DNA of 64,000 nucleotides from Improbicoccus devescovinae (GTDB lineage Bacteria > Bacillota > Clostridia > Oscillospirales > Acutalibacteraceae). The position numbers and the translations under genes were made by a program. The stretch is taken from the NCBI GenBank assembly GCA_036245095.1, contig BSWA01000001.1:186001-250000 (forward strand). Direction: 5' to 3'. The notes beneath the pieces were generated by a model. That model had not been told where the DNA came from. It saw nothing but the letters and a program-made list of their open reading frames with translations, and searched no databases. Positions 53,255 through 62,841 of the stretch are shown here, piece by piece (the first letter of the stretch is position 1; each line of letters starts with the position of its first letter).

Positions 53255-55084
53255 TTAAATTTTATATTTATTTTTAGATTTTAGTCCTAAAATCCCCAAA
53301 CCAGCCATAGCACTAGGAGTCACTAACCAGGCTACATCTTTCGTGAAATTACCACCGGTTGTAGGAATATCAATCGGCTCAGACTCATAAAATTCAGATT
53401 CATACTCAGGTTCAGCCGGAGTCTCAAATGCCAATGACCTGCCCCATGCGCCTGAAAGCACGGTTCCTGCGCCTGCGCCTGTCCCGGCATCGCCTGTTCC
53501 GTTACTAGCATCTCCTGTGCCTCCGGCATCGCCTGTTCCATTGCTGGCATCGCCTGTGCCATTACTAGCATCACCTGAGCCGTTACTAGCATCACCGCTA
53601 CCACTACCGCTGCCTGAACCCGTACTGCCGTTTAGTACAAGGCTTGCTGCCGTTGACCCAACTACCGCAAAGACATCGTAGACTGCGCCGTATGACCCGG
53701 TTACTGTGAAGTTAAATTGTATGGTCTCATTTGGATTTAATAATATTGGCGTCGGTAAGAAAAACGAATTCCCTGCTGTGCCTGGCGCTATGAGATCTGT
53801 TATCTCGCCTTGACGGGACTCGTCAATATAATAGCTTAGGCCGCTAACAACATCTGAGTTTAATAAATTAAGAAATCCGCCATCTGTGCTGTATTCTTTC
53901 CCTGAATTCATCCAGTCGCTTAGACCATGAATATATACAGCCTCTGCGTTTGGATTCGTAACCGTGGCAGTATATACAGTACCATCGCCGGCTTCATTAA
54001 TTCTAGCGGATTTTGTTATATCTAATTCGATTGTAGGAATAATCGTGGTCTCAATATAAAAATCTGCTAAGTTTGTATTACGTTCTGCATAAAAGAAATC
54101 CAATCTAACTGGCTTGTTTAGGCCTAAACCTAGCTCTGCTGCTGAATAATTCTTTATAATATCATTTGCTACTTGAGCACCTTCGCTGGTATTTTTTTCA
54201 ATAATCGATGTTAATGTCATATTATCATTAATTTGAAAATAACCAGTTAATTTTTCATGGACCCCGCCAAGATCGACCACAAGATGACCGTTCATAAAAA
54301 TCCAAACATCGTCATCGCCAACAAATTTAAATTTTTCGCCACCTTTAGCAATAAAATCCATACTAGCCTGCATTGTAAAATGGAAATTATGTGGATTCTG
54401 ATTATTGCTTAATAAGGTCTCTTGAAAATAATTATCTTCTTCGCTATCCAATGGAAATGTGTTACCCGTGGTAGAACCGTATTTATAAACATTGTTATAA
54501 CTATCATAGACTAAACTAATTGTTTTCCCAGTAATCTCTTTACTTTTGCCTGCGACTTCATGAAACCAGCGATAAAAATTTCCGGTTTTTGTTGCCCCAG
54601 TTGTATCACCTATGACCCATTTGCTTGTATCTACTTTGTCACCTGAATTATGTTCCGCAGTTGTATATGCCACAGAATGTGTTGGAACCGGTGTGCCATC
54701 GGAACCCAACGTATCTTTAACTAAACCTTGCGTCAATGCTGCCCAAATTTTATCTTTCATAGCTGTATTACGAGTCGCAAAGTCATTGAATTCAAATTGA
54801 ATTTGTAACTCTTCTAATCTTGGATCATTATATGTGGTAATATCTGTTATATCGGTATCAACTAGGTCGCCTTTTTGATCCCAATATGTTACCGGAATGT
54901 CAATCATAGATGCTTTACTCGTCAAATTTGACCATGGAGTTGGCATCCCCTTAACGTTTGGTATGCCTGTAACGAGGCCATTTATTGTAAGTGTAGCAGC
55001 ACAAACACGTACAGCAATTAAGAATACTGATACTAAATTCAAAATAAATGCTTTTATAAATTTGATCTTTTTTGTGGGTTCCAT
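53255..55084 (-). CDS. Fibro-slime domain surface protein with sorting signal
   Basis: 609 aa. Signal peptide (~1-30), then a fibro-slime domain (~150-340) with the loop DDDVWIFMNGHLVVDLGGVHE and later a DUF11-like domain (~355-470). A Gly/Ser/Asp/Asn/Thr-rich linker of GDASNGTGDASNG-type repeats (~485-545) follows. The C-terminus reads IPTTGG (~573-578), a hydrophobic stretch and Lys-rich tail: an LPXTG-like sorting signal. Fibro-slime proteins mediate attachment to fibres or slime. GC-rich relative to neighbours. AGGAGATGAATAAT before ATG. Likely target of sortase 44312-45265. Confidence 0.85.
   Translation of the reverse strand: MEPTKKIKFIKAFILNLVSVFLIAVRVCAATLTINGLVTGIPNVKGMPTPWSNLTSKASMIDIPVTYWDQKGDLVDTDITDITTYNDPRLEELQIQFEFNDFATRNTAMKDKIWAALTQGLVKDTLGSDGTPVPTHSVAYTTAEHNSGDKVDTSKWVIGDTTGATKTGNFYRWFHEVAGKSKEITGKTISLVYDSYNNVYKYGSTTGNTFPLDSEEDNYFQETLLSNNQNPHNFHFTMQASMDFIAKGGEKFKFVGDDDVWIFMNGHLVVDLGGVHEKLTGYFQINDNMTLTSIIEKNTSEGAQVANDIIKNYSAAELGLGLNKPVRLDFFYAERNTNLADFYIETTIIPTIELDITKSARINEAGDGTVYTATVTNPNAEAVYIHGLSDWMNSGKEYSTDGGFLNLLNSDVVSGLSYYIDESRQGEITDLIAPGTAGNSFFLPTPILLNPNETIQFNFTVTGSYGAVYDVFAVVGSTAASLVLNGSTGSGSGSGSGDASNGSGDASNGTGDASNGTGDAGGTGDASNGTGDAGTGAGAGTVLSGAWGRSLAFETPAEPEYESEFYESEPIDIPTTGGNFTKDVAWLVTPSAMAGLGILGLKSKNKYKI
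53480..53620 (-). repeat. Coding repeats in the surface-protein linker
   Basis: Repeats of an 18-base unit encoding Gly-Asp-Ala-Ser-Asn-Gly/Thr form the Gly/Asp linker between the adhesin domain and the cell-wall anchor. Copy number may vary between strains. Confidence 0.75.
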
Positions 55085-55441
55085 TATTATTCATCTCCTG
55101 TTAAATAGAATTTGTATATATTAAACTTTTTTATAATCAAAAACAATAATATTTTATAATAAATAAACAAATCGTAATTAAAACATACTAATAGAATACA
55201 GTCGATTTTAATAATATAAAATTTAAAATCAAGTCTTTTTTTGCAAAAATTAATATTTTTTTAAATTTCATTTTACTCATCTCCTGTTTTTCAAAAATTA
55301 TGTAAATTAAACATTTTTAAGAAATATTTGTCAATATATTTATTCAACTTTACAAAAAAATTTACTATAACAACTAATTTCCATAGTCATTTTAGTATAT
55401 TTGAATAAAATTTAACAAAAATAATATTTTTTTATGTTAAA
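55085..55441. other. AT-rich gap between surface protein and LysM gene
   Basis: About 350 bases. It contains a second CAGGAGATGA-type ribosome binding site with a short ATG frame at 55188-55271 (-). Otherwise AT-rich with no recognisable RNA or repeat. Confidence 0.4.
55188..55271 (-). CDS. Tiny open frame, possible relic of a second surface-protein start
   Basis: 27 aa, ATG 55271 after AACAGGAGATGAG, nearly the same ribosome binding site as the fibro-slime gene (55084), and the product (MKFKKILIFAKKDLILNFIL...) resembles its signal peptide in basic/hydrophobic style. It may be a decapitated duplicate or a real small peptide. No homologue is recognised. Confidence 0.3.
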   Translation of the reverse strand: MKFKKILIFAKKDLILNFILLKSTVFY

Positions 55442-56617
55442 TCAGGATTCTAAATATGCGACTAAATCTTGTTGGTTAGGAATTCTTATCAGCGTTCCCG
55501 GAAGTAACGCTTGGGATGTTTCCATGTTGTTAAAAGCTGATATCGCATCAGTCAGGTCTGTGCTTCCATAATGGCTTTCAGCAATCGTCAGAAATGTATC
55601 ATTTTGCTTGACAATATAATCTTCGTAGTCTATACTAATTTGCGAATTAATATTAATATTTATTTTGCTCTCGGACACCGCCTTGGGTATCACGTTTGTG
55701 TTTTCAACTACGATATTTTGCGTTTTATTAACTTGAGCTCCTGCAGAATACGAAATTTCTCCAATAGTAACTTCATTAGAAATTTCGATATTCTTGTTCT
55801 GTTGCTGAATTTTCCCGAAAATTAAATAAACAACTCCAATTATAAGTGCTGGTATTAAAATTATCGAACTTAATTTTGGCAATAATGGCTTATAAAGTTC
55901 AAATTTTGCTTTTAAATATGTTAATAATGACGATATTTTTATTGTCCTATTATTATTTTTTATATCTGTCACTATTTCTGGTATGCTTTTATAAATTCCT
56001 AGATTGCATTTTTTTAATATAATTTTTAGAATTGTATTATATTTCGATATAGCCTCTTCGTTTAATATAATTTTTATTATTTTTCCTATGTTTTTTAGTA
56101 TATATTTTTCAAACGCTAAATTTGTATTTGAGATATCTTCATAATTATAATCACGCAAATCATACACAAAATGGACTTTTCCGGTTTTACTAATAGTTAT
56201 ATTTTCAGGATTGCTTATATTTTTAAATACGAGCTTCGAAAGTGCCGGATTTCTAGAAAAATTATATAAATTTATTAGAATATGAATTAATAATTTATAT
56301 CTTGTATGAAAAATAGTTGTATTCAATTTTTTTTTATATTTATACGTAATAGTCTGAGCTTTTTTGTATTTAAAAATCGCATAAAAATAGTCGTATTCAG
56401 CAAAAAAATCGACAAAATCTTCGTTCGTATGCGAGTTAAAATAACCAAAAATTTCGCTTAATATTTGTTTATTTTCAGCTGATTGAATAAATTTATTTAT
56501 AATAAAAACATTGCTTCCTGGATGTTCGCCTAAAAAAGCAATTAAAACTGTGATATTATCATCATGAAATATACTGCCAGATATTTTGTATTTTTTTATT
56601 TTTTGATAATTAATCAT
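55442..56617 (-). CDS. Membrane protein with pseudokinase-like N-domain and LysM
   Basis: 391 aa. Cytoplasmic ~1-250 domain has a pattern loosely like a degenerate kinase lobe (SNPENITISKTGKVHFVYDLRDYNYEDI, where the DxG-type motif reads VYDLRDY). One membrane helix (~270-290) and an outside segment end in a LysM peptidoglycan-binding motif (YIVKQNDTFLTIAESHYGS). Layout is like the Firmicutes EssB/YabT-type integral kinases. GAGTGGTG ribosome binding site. Divergent from a cyclase-like receptor, suggesting a joint envelope-sensing role; inferred. Confidence 0.6.
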   Translation of the reverse strand: MINYQKIKKYKISGSIFHDDNITVLIAFLGEHPGSNVFIINKFIQSAENKQILSEIFGYFNSHTNEDFVDFFAEYDYFYAIFKYKKAQTITYKYKKKLNTTIFHTRYKLLIHILINLYNFSRNPALSKLVFKNISNPENITISKTGKVHFVYDLRDYNYEDISNTNLAFEKYILKNIGKIIKIILNEEAISKYNTILKIILKKCNLGIYKSIPEIVTDIKNNNRTIKISSLLTYLKAKFELYKPLLPKLSSIILIPALIIGVVYLIFGKIQQQNKNIEISNEVTIGEISYSAGAQVNKTQNIVVENTNVIPKAVSESKINININSQISIDYEDYIVKQNDTFLTIAESHYGSTDLTDAISAFNNMETSQALLPGTLIRIPNQQDLVAYLES

Positions 56618-56755
56618 AAGTAATTTCACCACTCTAATATTGACTTTTTAGATTAATAAATTTAAAATATTTGACATTCGTTACTTGATAATTATTTCAT
56701 AAAATTGATGTGAATATTCAAGAAAATTTGTGATATGAAAAGGAGCGAAAAGATT

Positions 56756-59656
56756 GTGAATATAAAAAAAAATAACGTCAAAAAAATTGCATTTAAATAT
56801 TTAAAAAGCGGTATTTTCAGGAAAATACTTTTGATTCTTTTTTGTTTATTAGCCGCAGTTAGTATAGAAATGTCGGTTTATAAACCTAATTTAGGGACTT
56901 TTATTGGCTCCGGCATGGACAGTTTAGGGAATATGTACGTTTTAGGAGTAAACGAAAAGAAAAATTTGTATAAAATAACTAAATTTAAGAAAAACGGAGT
57001 TGTCGAGTTCGAGAAAAAACTTCAAAAATATGACGAAGAAAATAATATATATAACTATAAAAATATAGAAGTCGATGGCAAAGGCAATTATTATTTATTA
57101 CGACAATTACGGTCTCAAGATGCAGTTGTATCGGAAATTTCTGAGAATCCTATATCTAACGAGGCTATTATAATGTTCGACACATGGGGAAATCAAGTAA
57201 AAAATATAGCTAATTTTACTTTCCCATCGGTAGAAGTCCAGCCCAGTGAAAATTATATACGAAAAATTCAAATAGTAGATCAAAATCTCAAAGTTATCAC
57301 ATGTTTAAAAAACGTAGTATCTGTGAGTTCTATAAATGTCTTAACTGATGATATGCTTGTCACTAATTTCTCGTTTGAGATTACGCCATCTGTTGTTTAT
57401 AGCAGTCAGCCTGAGGAATGGCTTAATGACGCCGCTGTGTTATCAACTGGCAAAATTGTCTACGCCAATAAAGGCGGCGAGTTGCTAATGGCCGATGACA
57501 CCGGGGAAGTCACAAATTTAAAACAAATTTTACCGAACGCCGAAGTTTCAATTACTGGAATAAGTATAGATCTCAATGATAATTTATATTTCACTAATTT
57601 ATTAACTGGAAATTTTTACAAATTCAACTCAAAAACTATGTCTATATCTTTGATGTATAATTTAGAATCTTCAGTAGACAATTCAGAAATAAGACTCAAA
57701 GATTTAAGAAGAATTAGAATTCTAGACGATGGCGATTTTTATGCAGCATCCAAAAATTTCAAAGACTTGTATGGCGTACGTTTGGGTAATAACCCATTAG
57801 TTGTAAAAAATCTAAGATATTCTATATTTTTTTGGGGAATTTTAATAATTTTAGGAATTACTTTAATATTATTTGGTTTAATTATGCTAATAAAAATATT
57901 AATAAAACGTGGTGTAAGTAGAGTACCGCTAGCTATGAAAATTACTTTTATGTTCTTGCCAGTTTTTATAATCTTAACTTCGTTATTAATACTAACGATC
58001 ACAGTTTCATCGACACGAACTTACAAAGAAGTATTGGAAAGCTATCAAAATACAGGAGCCCAAATAGTAGCCGATAGTATAAACGGCGACGATTTAGACA
58101 ATATTTTATCAAGTTTTAATTTTAATTCTGTAGAATATGCACAATTAAATTCCAAAATTCGTGTGGCATACGAAGATTTAAAAAACAAAGTACATGATAA
58201 ATCTGATTATATAGTAATCTATGGCGTAGCAGGAGGAAAAATTTATTCAATTGCAAACGTTAAATATTCAAAATCATCAAAATCATATGCAGACCTTAAT
58301 TTTGCTGACCCAGACATGGTTATTTTCGAAGCTGCATTGGCTGATTGCTTGTTAGAACGCGATGAAATCAAGCTAATACATGCTGCGTATGAATCGCTTT
58401 CTAAAGGTGATAAAGACGTTCATGCTAGTTTTAACGATGTTCATGGAAAATTAGAGGCATATTTTGCACCGATAAAAAATTCACAAGATTCGGTAGTTGG
58501 ATTTGCAGGTAATTTTCTTGATGAAAATATACATTTAAATAGAGAAATTTTTAATATTTTTATGAATTCTTTATATTTAATAAGCGCGGCTATGATTCTG
58601 ATTTTTCTGTACCTATGTTATGTCGTATGGCATACTTTCATGCCGTTGCGAGTATTAAAAAAAGGAATCAACAGTATGATACATGGCAATTGGGGTTCAA
58701 AAGTTGAAATCAATTCAAAAGACGAAATCCAGGATATTGCAATTTCTTTTAACGACATGAGTGAAAGAATTGAAAAATATACTTCTAATCTTGTATCTCT
58801 AAATGAACAATATTTAAGATTTGTGCCTAAAGAATTATTAAATTTATTGGGCAAACATAAAATAACTCAGGTTAATGTCAACGATCATGATGAAGCTACA
58901 GCGACAATCATATATGCATCGTTTAATATAGACTTTGATAATTTAAGTAATTTCGCAAAATCTAAAAGTGTTTTATTCAAAAAAATGTCTGATGTATTTG
59001 CACAAATTTTTTCAATCGTTGAAAATAATAAAGGCATAATACACAATTTTTCAGGATTAAATTCAGTATTTTTGTTTCCTAATTCTTCAGAAAAAGCATT
59101 ATTAACTATGATTCAAATTTCGGAATTATATATTGAAGAAAAATTAAATCTCGAAATAAGAATGGCCCTAGGTCATGGTAGATTTTTAATAGGCGTAATG
59201 GGAATTAACAAACGTTGTGAAATTTCATTATTTTGTAATGAATTACTAAATTTAATTAATATAAATGCTCATATGCATCAAGTAGGAATTCAGTATGCTG
59301 CCACACAAAATTTTATAAATTCTTTAGCAAAAGACACAAAATTCAACAAAAGATTCATTGGGAAATGTGGAAATATAACAGGAAATAGCAATTATAATTT
59401 ATATGAAATTTTAGACCCATCAGAAGAATATCAAAAAGGAATGATAGAGCTTTCACGCAAAAAATTCGAATCGGCTGTTAATAATTTTTACGACTCAAAT
59501 TATGAGATTGCTAGAAATTTGGTCTCAAGCGTAATTAAAATTAATAATAACGACAAAGTTGCAATGTTTTATTTGAAAAAATGCGATGCTATAATTAAAA
59601 AACTCCAACTAGACCCCAATATTCTAGCAAGTGATTCCGACTTAAATTTATTCTAA
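56756..59656 (+). CDS. Large membrane sensor with HAMP and degenerate cyclase domain
   Basis: 966 aa. N-terminal helix (~17-40), an outside beta-propeller/NHL-like domain, a second pair of helices (~355-410) with a further outside Cache-like domain, a helix at ~610-630, HAMP (~635-690, LRVLKKGINSMIHGNW), then a cyclase-fold domain (~705-880) and C-terminal helical repeats. The cyclase fold lacks both metal-binding aspartates: FADIRGF is replaced by ASFNIDFD and GD by SGLN. So it is probably a non-catalytic receptor. GTG start after AAAGGAGCG. Confidence 0.7.
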   Translation: MNIKKNNVKKIAFKYLKSGIFRKILLILFCLLAAVSIEMSVYKPNLGTFIGSGMDSLGNMYVLGVNEKKNLYKITKFKKNGVVEFEKKLQKYDEENNIYNYKNIEVDGKGNYYLLRQLRSQDAVVSEISENPISNEAIIMFDTWGNQVKNIANFTFPSVEVQPSENYIRKIQIVDQNLKVITCLKNVVSVSSINVLTDDMLVTNFSFEITPSVVYSSQPEEWLNDAAVLSTGKIVYANKGGELLMADDTGEVTNLKQILPNAEVSITGISIDLNDNLYFTNLLTGNFYKFNSKTMSISLMYNLESSVDNSEIRLKDLRRIRILDDGDFYAASKNFKDLYGVRLGNNPLVVKNLRYSIFFWGILIILGITLILFGLIMLIKILIKRGVSRVPLAMKITFMFLPVFIILTSLLILTITVSSTRTYKEVLESYQNTGAQIVADSINGDDLDNILSSFNFNSVEYAQLNSKIRVAYEDLKNKVHDKSDYIVIYGVAGGKIYSIANVKYSKSSKSYADLNFADPDMVIFEAALADCLLERDEIKLIHAAYESLSKGDKDVHASFNDVHGKLEAYFAPIKNSQDSVVGFAGNFLDENIHLNREIFNIFMNSLYLISAAMILIFLYLCYVVWHTFMPLRVLKKGINSMIHGNWGSKVEINSKDEIQDIAISFNDMSERIEKYTSNLVSLNEQYLRFVPKELLNLLGKHKITQVNVNDHDEATATIIYASFNIDFDNLSNFAKSKSVLFKKMSDVFAQIFSIVENNKGIIHNFSGLNSVFLFPNSSEKALLTMIQISELYIEEKLNLEIRMALGHGRFLIGVMGINKRCEISLFCNELLNLININAHMHQVGIQYAATQNFINSLAKDTKFNKRFIGKCGNITGNSNYNLYEILDPSEEYQKGMIELSRKKFESAVNNFYDSNYEIARNLVSSVIKINNNDKVAMFYLKKCDAIIKKLQLDPNILASDSDLNLF

Positions 59657-59663
59657 ACAAGCA

Positions 59664-59696
59664 TTTGGCACCGATTAAACTAAAAATCAGGCCAAA
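59664..59696 (+). terminator. Probable terminator of the sensor gene
   Basis: TTTGGC (59664-59669) pairs with GCCAAA (59691-59696), with GATT/AATC inside, followed by an A/T tail with few T. Hairpin good, T run weak; it might be bidirectional, serving the convergent peptide gene. Confidence 0.5.
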
Positions 59697-59738
59697 TACT
59701 TTATTATAATTATTTCTCAAAATAATTTTTACATCTAA

Positions 59739-60023
59739 CTAGCTTTCGATCATATACTGAGGTTCGTTGGAATAGTAAGATGTTTTCCATTTATTTTGAC
59801 AGGTCTTGCATTTAAATATGTTGGGCCCGATTTTAACAGGCTTAAAATTATCACAGTGCTCGATCCAGACACCATTCATTCCATTACACTCTTTTTTTTT
59901 CGAGCCAAACAAATTACGCACACTGTCTACAACACCACCACCTGCGACTTTAGACATGTCTTTGTCTTCTATTTTTTTTGAATTATTATCAATGTTTTCT
60001 GGTTTTTCATCATAATCATTCAT
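59739..60023 (-). CDS. Double-glycine leader peptide with zinc-ribbon-like core
   Basis: 94 aa. A short Asp/Glu/Asn-rich leader ends in KIEDKDMSKVAGG at residue 29. The 65-residue core carries four Cys in a C-x9-C...C-x2-C array (ECNGMN...EHCDNF...KCKTC) plus aromatic residues, resembling a small zinc ribbon. Perfect AAAGGAGGTGAT ribosome binding site. Downstream partner of the Lys/Asp-rich protein. It shares its double-glycine signature with three other leader proteins in this window. No C39 peptidase or ABC neighbour. Function unknown. Confidence 0.75.
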   Translation of the reverse strand: MNDYDEKPENIDNNSKKIEDKDMSKVAGGGVVDSVRNLFGSKKKECNGMNGVWIEHCDNFKPVKIGPNIFKCKTCQNKWKTSYYSNEPQYMIES

Positions 60024-60069
60024 AAAATCACCTCCTTTTTATTATTTTTTGTGTAAAATTCATAAAAAA

Positions 60070-60243
60070 TTATTTGCAATTATGACAGCCTTTTCCTCTG
60101 GAAGATTTAGATTTATTTTCACAACTGCTTTTTGAATCTTTTTTATCATCGTCTTTTTTATCCTCATCATCATGTGTGTCTTTATGATCACGTTTTTCCT
60201 CTTCTTTTTTTGCTTCCTGCTTATTTCTTTTTTTCTTTGACAT
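60070..60243 (-). CDS. Small Lys/Asp/Glu-rich protein with CHNC end
   Basis: 57 aa. Almost all Lys, Asp, Glu, Ser, Asn and His, ending GKGCHNCK. TGGAGTTGAT ribosome binding site before ATG. It lies 46 bases upstream of the double-glycine zinc-ribbon gene in the same direction, a likely operon. Its composition suggests an unstructured metal- or nucleic-acid-binding peptide; not recognised. Confidence 0.6.
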   Translation of the reverse strand: MSKKKRNKQEAKKEEEKRDHKDTHDDEDKKDDDKKDSKSSCENKSKSSRGKGCHNCK

Positions 60244-60376
60244 GATAAATCAACTCCAAATTCGAAATTTCTTATATAAAAATTCTAAACAAAATATTTA
60301 TATAAGATAACTATTATTTTATACTTTTTGCACAAAATGTCAACTTTAAAATAAAAAATATGTAAAAAATAGATAG

Positions 60377-61561
60377 TTATTTTTTGAATTCTTTAATTTT
60401 TTCTATAAACTCATCAAATAAATAACCACTATCATTAGGTCCAGGCGCACCCTCCGGATGATATTGAACTGAAAATAATTTTAATTTTTCACATTCTAGA
60501 CCTTCTACACTGTTATCTAGTAAATTAACATGACGTATTTTTACATGCTCAAAATTATTTTCAGGAAATTTTGCCGTGTAAGAATGATTTTGCGCCGTAA
60601 TTACAATCTTGTTATATTTCAAATCTTTCACAGGATGATTTCCTCCTCTGTGGCCAAATTTTAATTTATAAGTAATTCCGCCAAGTGCCCAGCAAAGTAT
60701 TTGATGCCCCATGCATATGCCAAATATAGGTACGATCCCAAGCATTTTTTTGGTTGTTTTGACTAAAATTTGATTATCTTCTGGATCTCCAGGACCATTG
60801 GAAATCACAATACCATCCGGATTAAGACTTAATATTTTTTCAGCTGGAGTATCATATGGCACTATAATTACATTGCAGTTTCTTTTAACGAAATTTTTAA
60901 TTATACTATATTTAATTCCACAGTCAATTACAATTATATTAAATTTCGAATCATCAAAATTTTGACTATTTGTAAAAATTTGGTCATTTATACTAAAATT
61001 TTCATCAAAAGACTCAATTTTATGACTGCTAGAATTTATTCTCCAAATATTTTTACAACTTACATGCTTGACATGATCATGAACATATGGCATATTTTTA
61101 ATATGCTCGATAATTTCTTCTGTTTTAATATTAATATCAGAAATAGCAGCGCGCATCGTACCATAATCTCGGAGCATACGTGTAACCGCGCGGGTATCCA
61201 CGCCGTAAATCCCAGGTATATCATAAGTATCCATAGCAGTATCCAGCGACATTTCGCAAGCATAATTCGACGGAGAACTACAAAATTCACATGCAATAAT
61301 TGCCCCCACGTGCATTATATTAGACTCGAAACTATTTGGAATGATACCATAATTGCCGATCAAAGGATAAGTTAAGCATACTGCCTGCCCATAATACGAG
61401 GCATCAGAAAAAATTTCTTGATATCCAGTCATAGACGTGTTAAAAACGACCTCGAGAACACGCCCAATGCCAGGGCAATCAGCGCCAAATGCTGTGCCCA
61501 TAAAAACTCTTCCATTTTCGAAAACTAATTTTTTATTTTGTGAAATATCACTAAAAATCAT
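60377..61561 (-). CDS. carA: Carbamoyl-phosphate synthase small (glutaminase) subunit
   Basis: 394 aa. N-terminal CarA domain (GTAFGADCPGIGRVLEVVFNTSMTGYQEIFSD) and class I glutaminase with the nucleophile in GICMGHQ and the late HPEGAPGPNDS triad. Supplies ammonia to CarB for arginine and pyrimidine synthesis. carB is not in this window, which is unusual because the two are normally adjacent. AAGGAAATACT ribosome binding site. Confidence 0.95.
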   Translation of the reverse strand: MIFSDISQNKKLVFENGRVFMGTAFGADCPGIGRVLEVVFNTSMTGYQEIFSDASYYGQAVCLTYPLIGNYGIIPNSFESNIMHVGAIIACEFCSSPSNYACEMSLDTAMDTYDIPGIYGVDTRAVTRMLRDYGTMRAAISDINIKTEEIIEHIKNMPYVHDHVKHVSCKNIWRINSSSHKIESFDENFSINDQIFTNSQNFDDSKFNIIVIDCGIKYSIIKNFVKRNCNVIIVPYDTPAEKILSLNPDGIVISNGPGDPEDNQILVKTTKKMLGIVPIFGICMGHQILCWALGGITYKLKFGHRGGNHPVKDLKYNKIVITAQNHSYTAKFPENNFEHVKIRHVNLLDNSVEGLECEKLKLFSVQYHPEGAPGPNDSGYLFDEFIEKIKEFKK

Positions 61562-61636
61562 AGTATTTCCTTCTTTAGTTTTGAATTATTAATACAAATC
61601 CAGGCACTGATAATTATAAAAAAAAAGATAATATTT

Positions 61637-62812
61637 TCAAGAAGAAATTGAATCTTTCCATTGTTTAATTTTTATCATTGCATCCCAAGGCGTTAAATTC
61701 AGCAAATTCAATAATTTTATTTCCTGTATTATAATATTTTCGTGCATATTTTGCTCATGATTTTTATCTAATTTAACTACAATTTCCTGAGATTCCACTT
61801 CTTTATTTATAGGCATTTTTGACATAAATTTTCCTCCATTTTTTAAAATTTCATCAATTTTGCTAATCTGATCAAAAACCTGAGTTTCATTTGTGTTTTT
61901 AAGTTTTGATTTTATTGCCTTTATTTTATTTTTAATTTGAACAGTTGACAAATTACTTTTCCCGCATAGAATATCATTTATGTCTTTATTCACAGAAATT
62001 TTATATTCGTCGAGAGCCAAAAGTTTATCGGCAAAAATTTTGTATCCCAAAAACACACAACCCTCGCTTATATATCTAATAAACGTCTTTTTGCTACTAA
62101 GTTTCAGGCCAAGTTTTTGTGCCAGAAACCCTTCCAATATATCTTTTAAAGAAGCTGCTTCCATAGTATTTTTGCAAACCACGCTCATATCATCGACAAA
62201 TCTAATATAACTCAGTTGTTTCATATTTTTAAAAACAAAAATATCTATTTCTGACAAATATAAATTGCCAAATAAATTCGAAAGACTGCTTCCCGAAACT
62301 ATGCCTTTGTCAAATTTATTCATCACTTTTAACAATTTATTTATTAATTCCAAAAGTTTTTTGTCTAAATATTTCTGAAGTTGAACGAGTAAAATTTCAT
62401 GACTAATAGTATCATAGTATTTTTCGATATCCATACGCAAAACCACACCGTTTGGCATATTTTGCATATTTTTTTGCAAATTAAAAACCGCATGTTTATG
62501 AGATTTCCCTTTTCGATTGCTAAATAAATTTTCAATATAAGTCGGTTCAATAATTTCATTTAAATAATTATAAATCAGCTTAGAAACCAGCTGTTCAACG
62601 CCGCCAAAGTAATAATGTTTGCGTTTATTATCGGCATTTTGCACAAAATTTTTAGGTTTTTCAAATGTAAATTTGCCAGAATTTAAATCATTGTAAATTT
62701 TTTCTAAATTTAATTTTTGGCTATAAGTATTGAAACTTTTGCTATTATAACTCAATTCCAAAAAAGTAGTCTCAAGATTGTCCAGTGTAATTATATCTTC
62801 AAATATTAACAA
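61637..62812 (-). CDS. Stand-alone reverse transcriptase
   Basis: 391 aa. Palm motifs: a first catalytic Asp near residue 128 in LRMDIEKYYDTISH, finger motif SGSSLSNLFGNLYLSEID, catalytic FVDD (~205-208) where most have YxDD, and the thumb-side FLGYKI block. No maturase or endonuclease domain; ~120 C-terminal residues are charged and unmatched. It resembles the group II intron/DGR/unknown-group (UG) clade. No VR/TR pair, Avd gene or intron ends were seen. TTG start seven bases after AGGAG. Confidence 0.8.
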   Translation of the reverse strand: MLIFEDIITLDNLETTFLELSYNSKSFNTYSQKLNLEKIYNDLNSGKFTFEKPKNFVQNADNKRKHYYFGGVEQLVSKLIYNYLNEIIEPTYIENLFSNRKGKSHKHAVFNLQKNMQNMPNGVVLRMDIEKYYDTISHEILLVQLQKYLDKKLLELINKLLKVMNKFDKGIVSGSSLSNLFGNLYLSEIDIFVFKNMKQLSYIRFVDDMSVVCKNTMEAASLKDILEGFLAQKLGLKLSSKKTFIRYISEGCVFLGYKIFADKLLALDEYKISVNKDINDILCGKSNLSTVQIKNKIKAIKSKLKNTNETQVFDQISKIDEILKNGGKFMSKMPINKEVESQEIVVKLDKNHEQNMHENIIIQEIKLLNLLNLTPWDAMIKIKQWKDSISS

Positions 62813-62841
62813 ATACAAGCTCCTAATTATATTTTTGTATT

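Noticed and set aside
61637..62812. Diversity-generating retroelement
   Set aside because: No Avd-type accessory gene and no template/variable repeat pair was seen near the reverse transcriptase.
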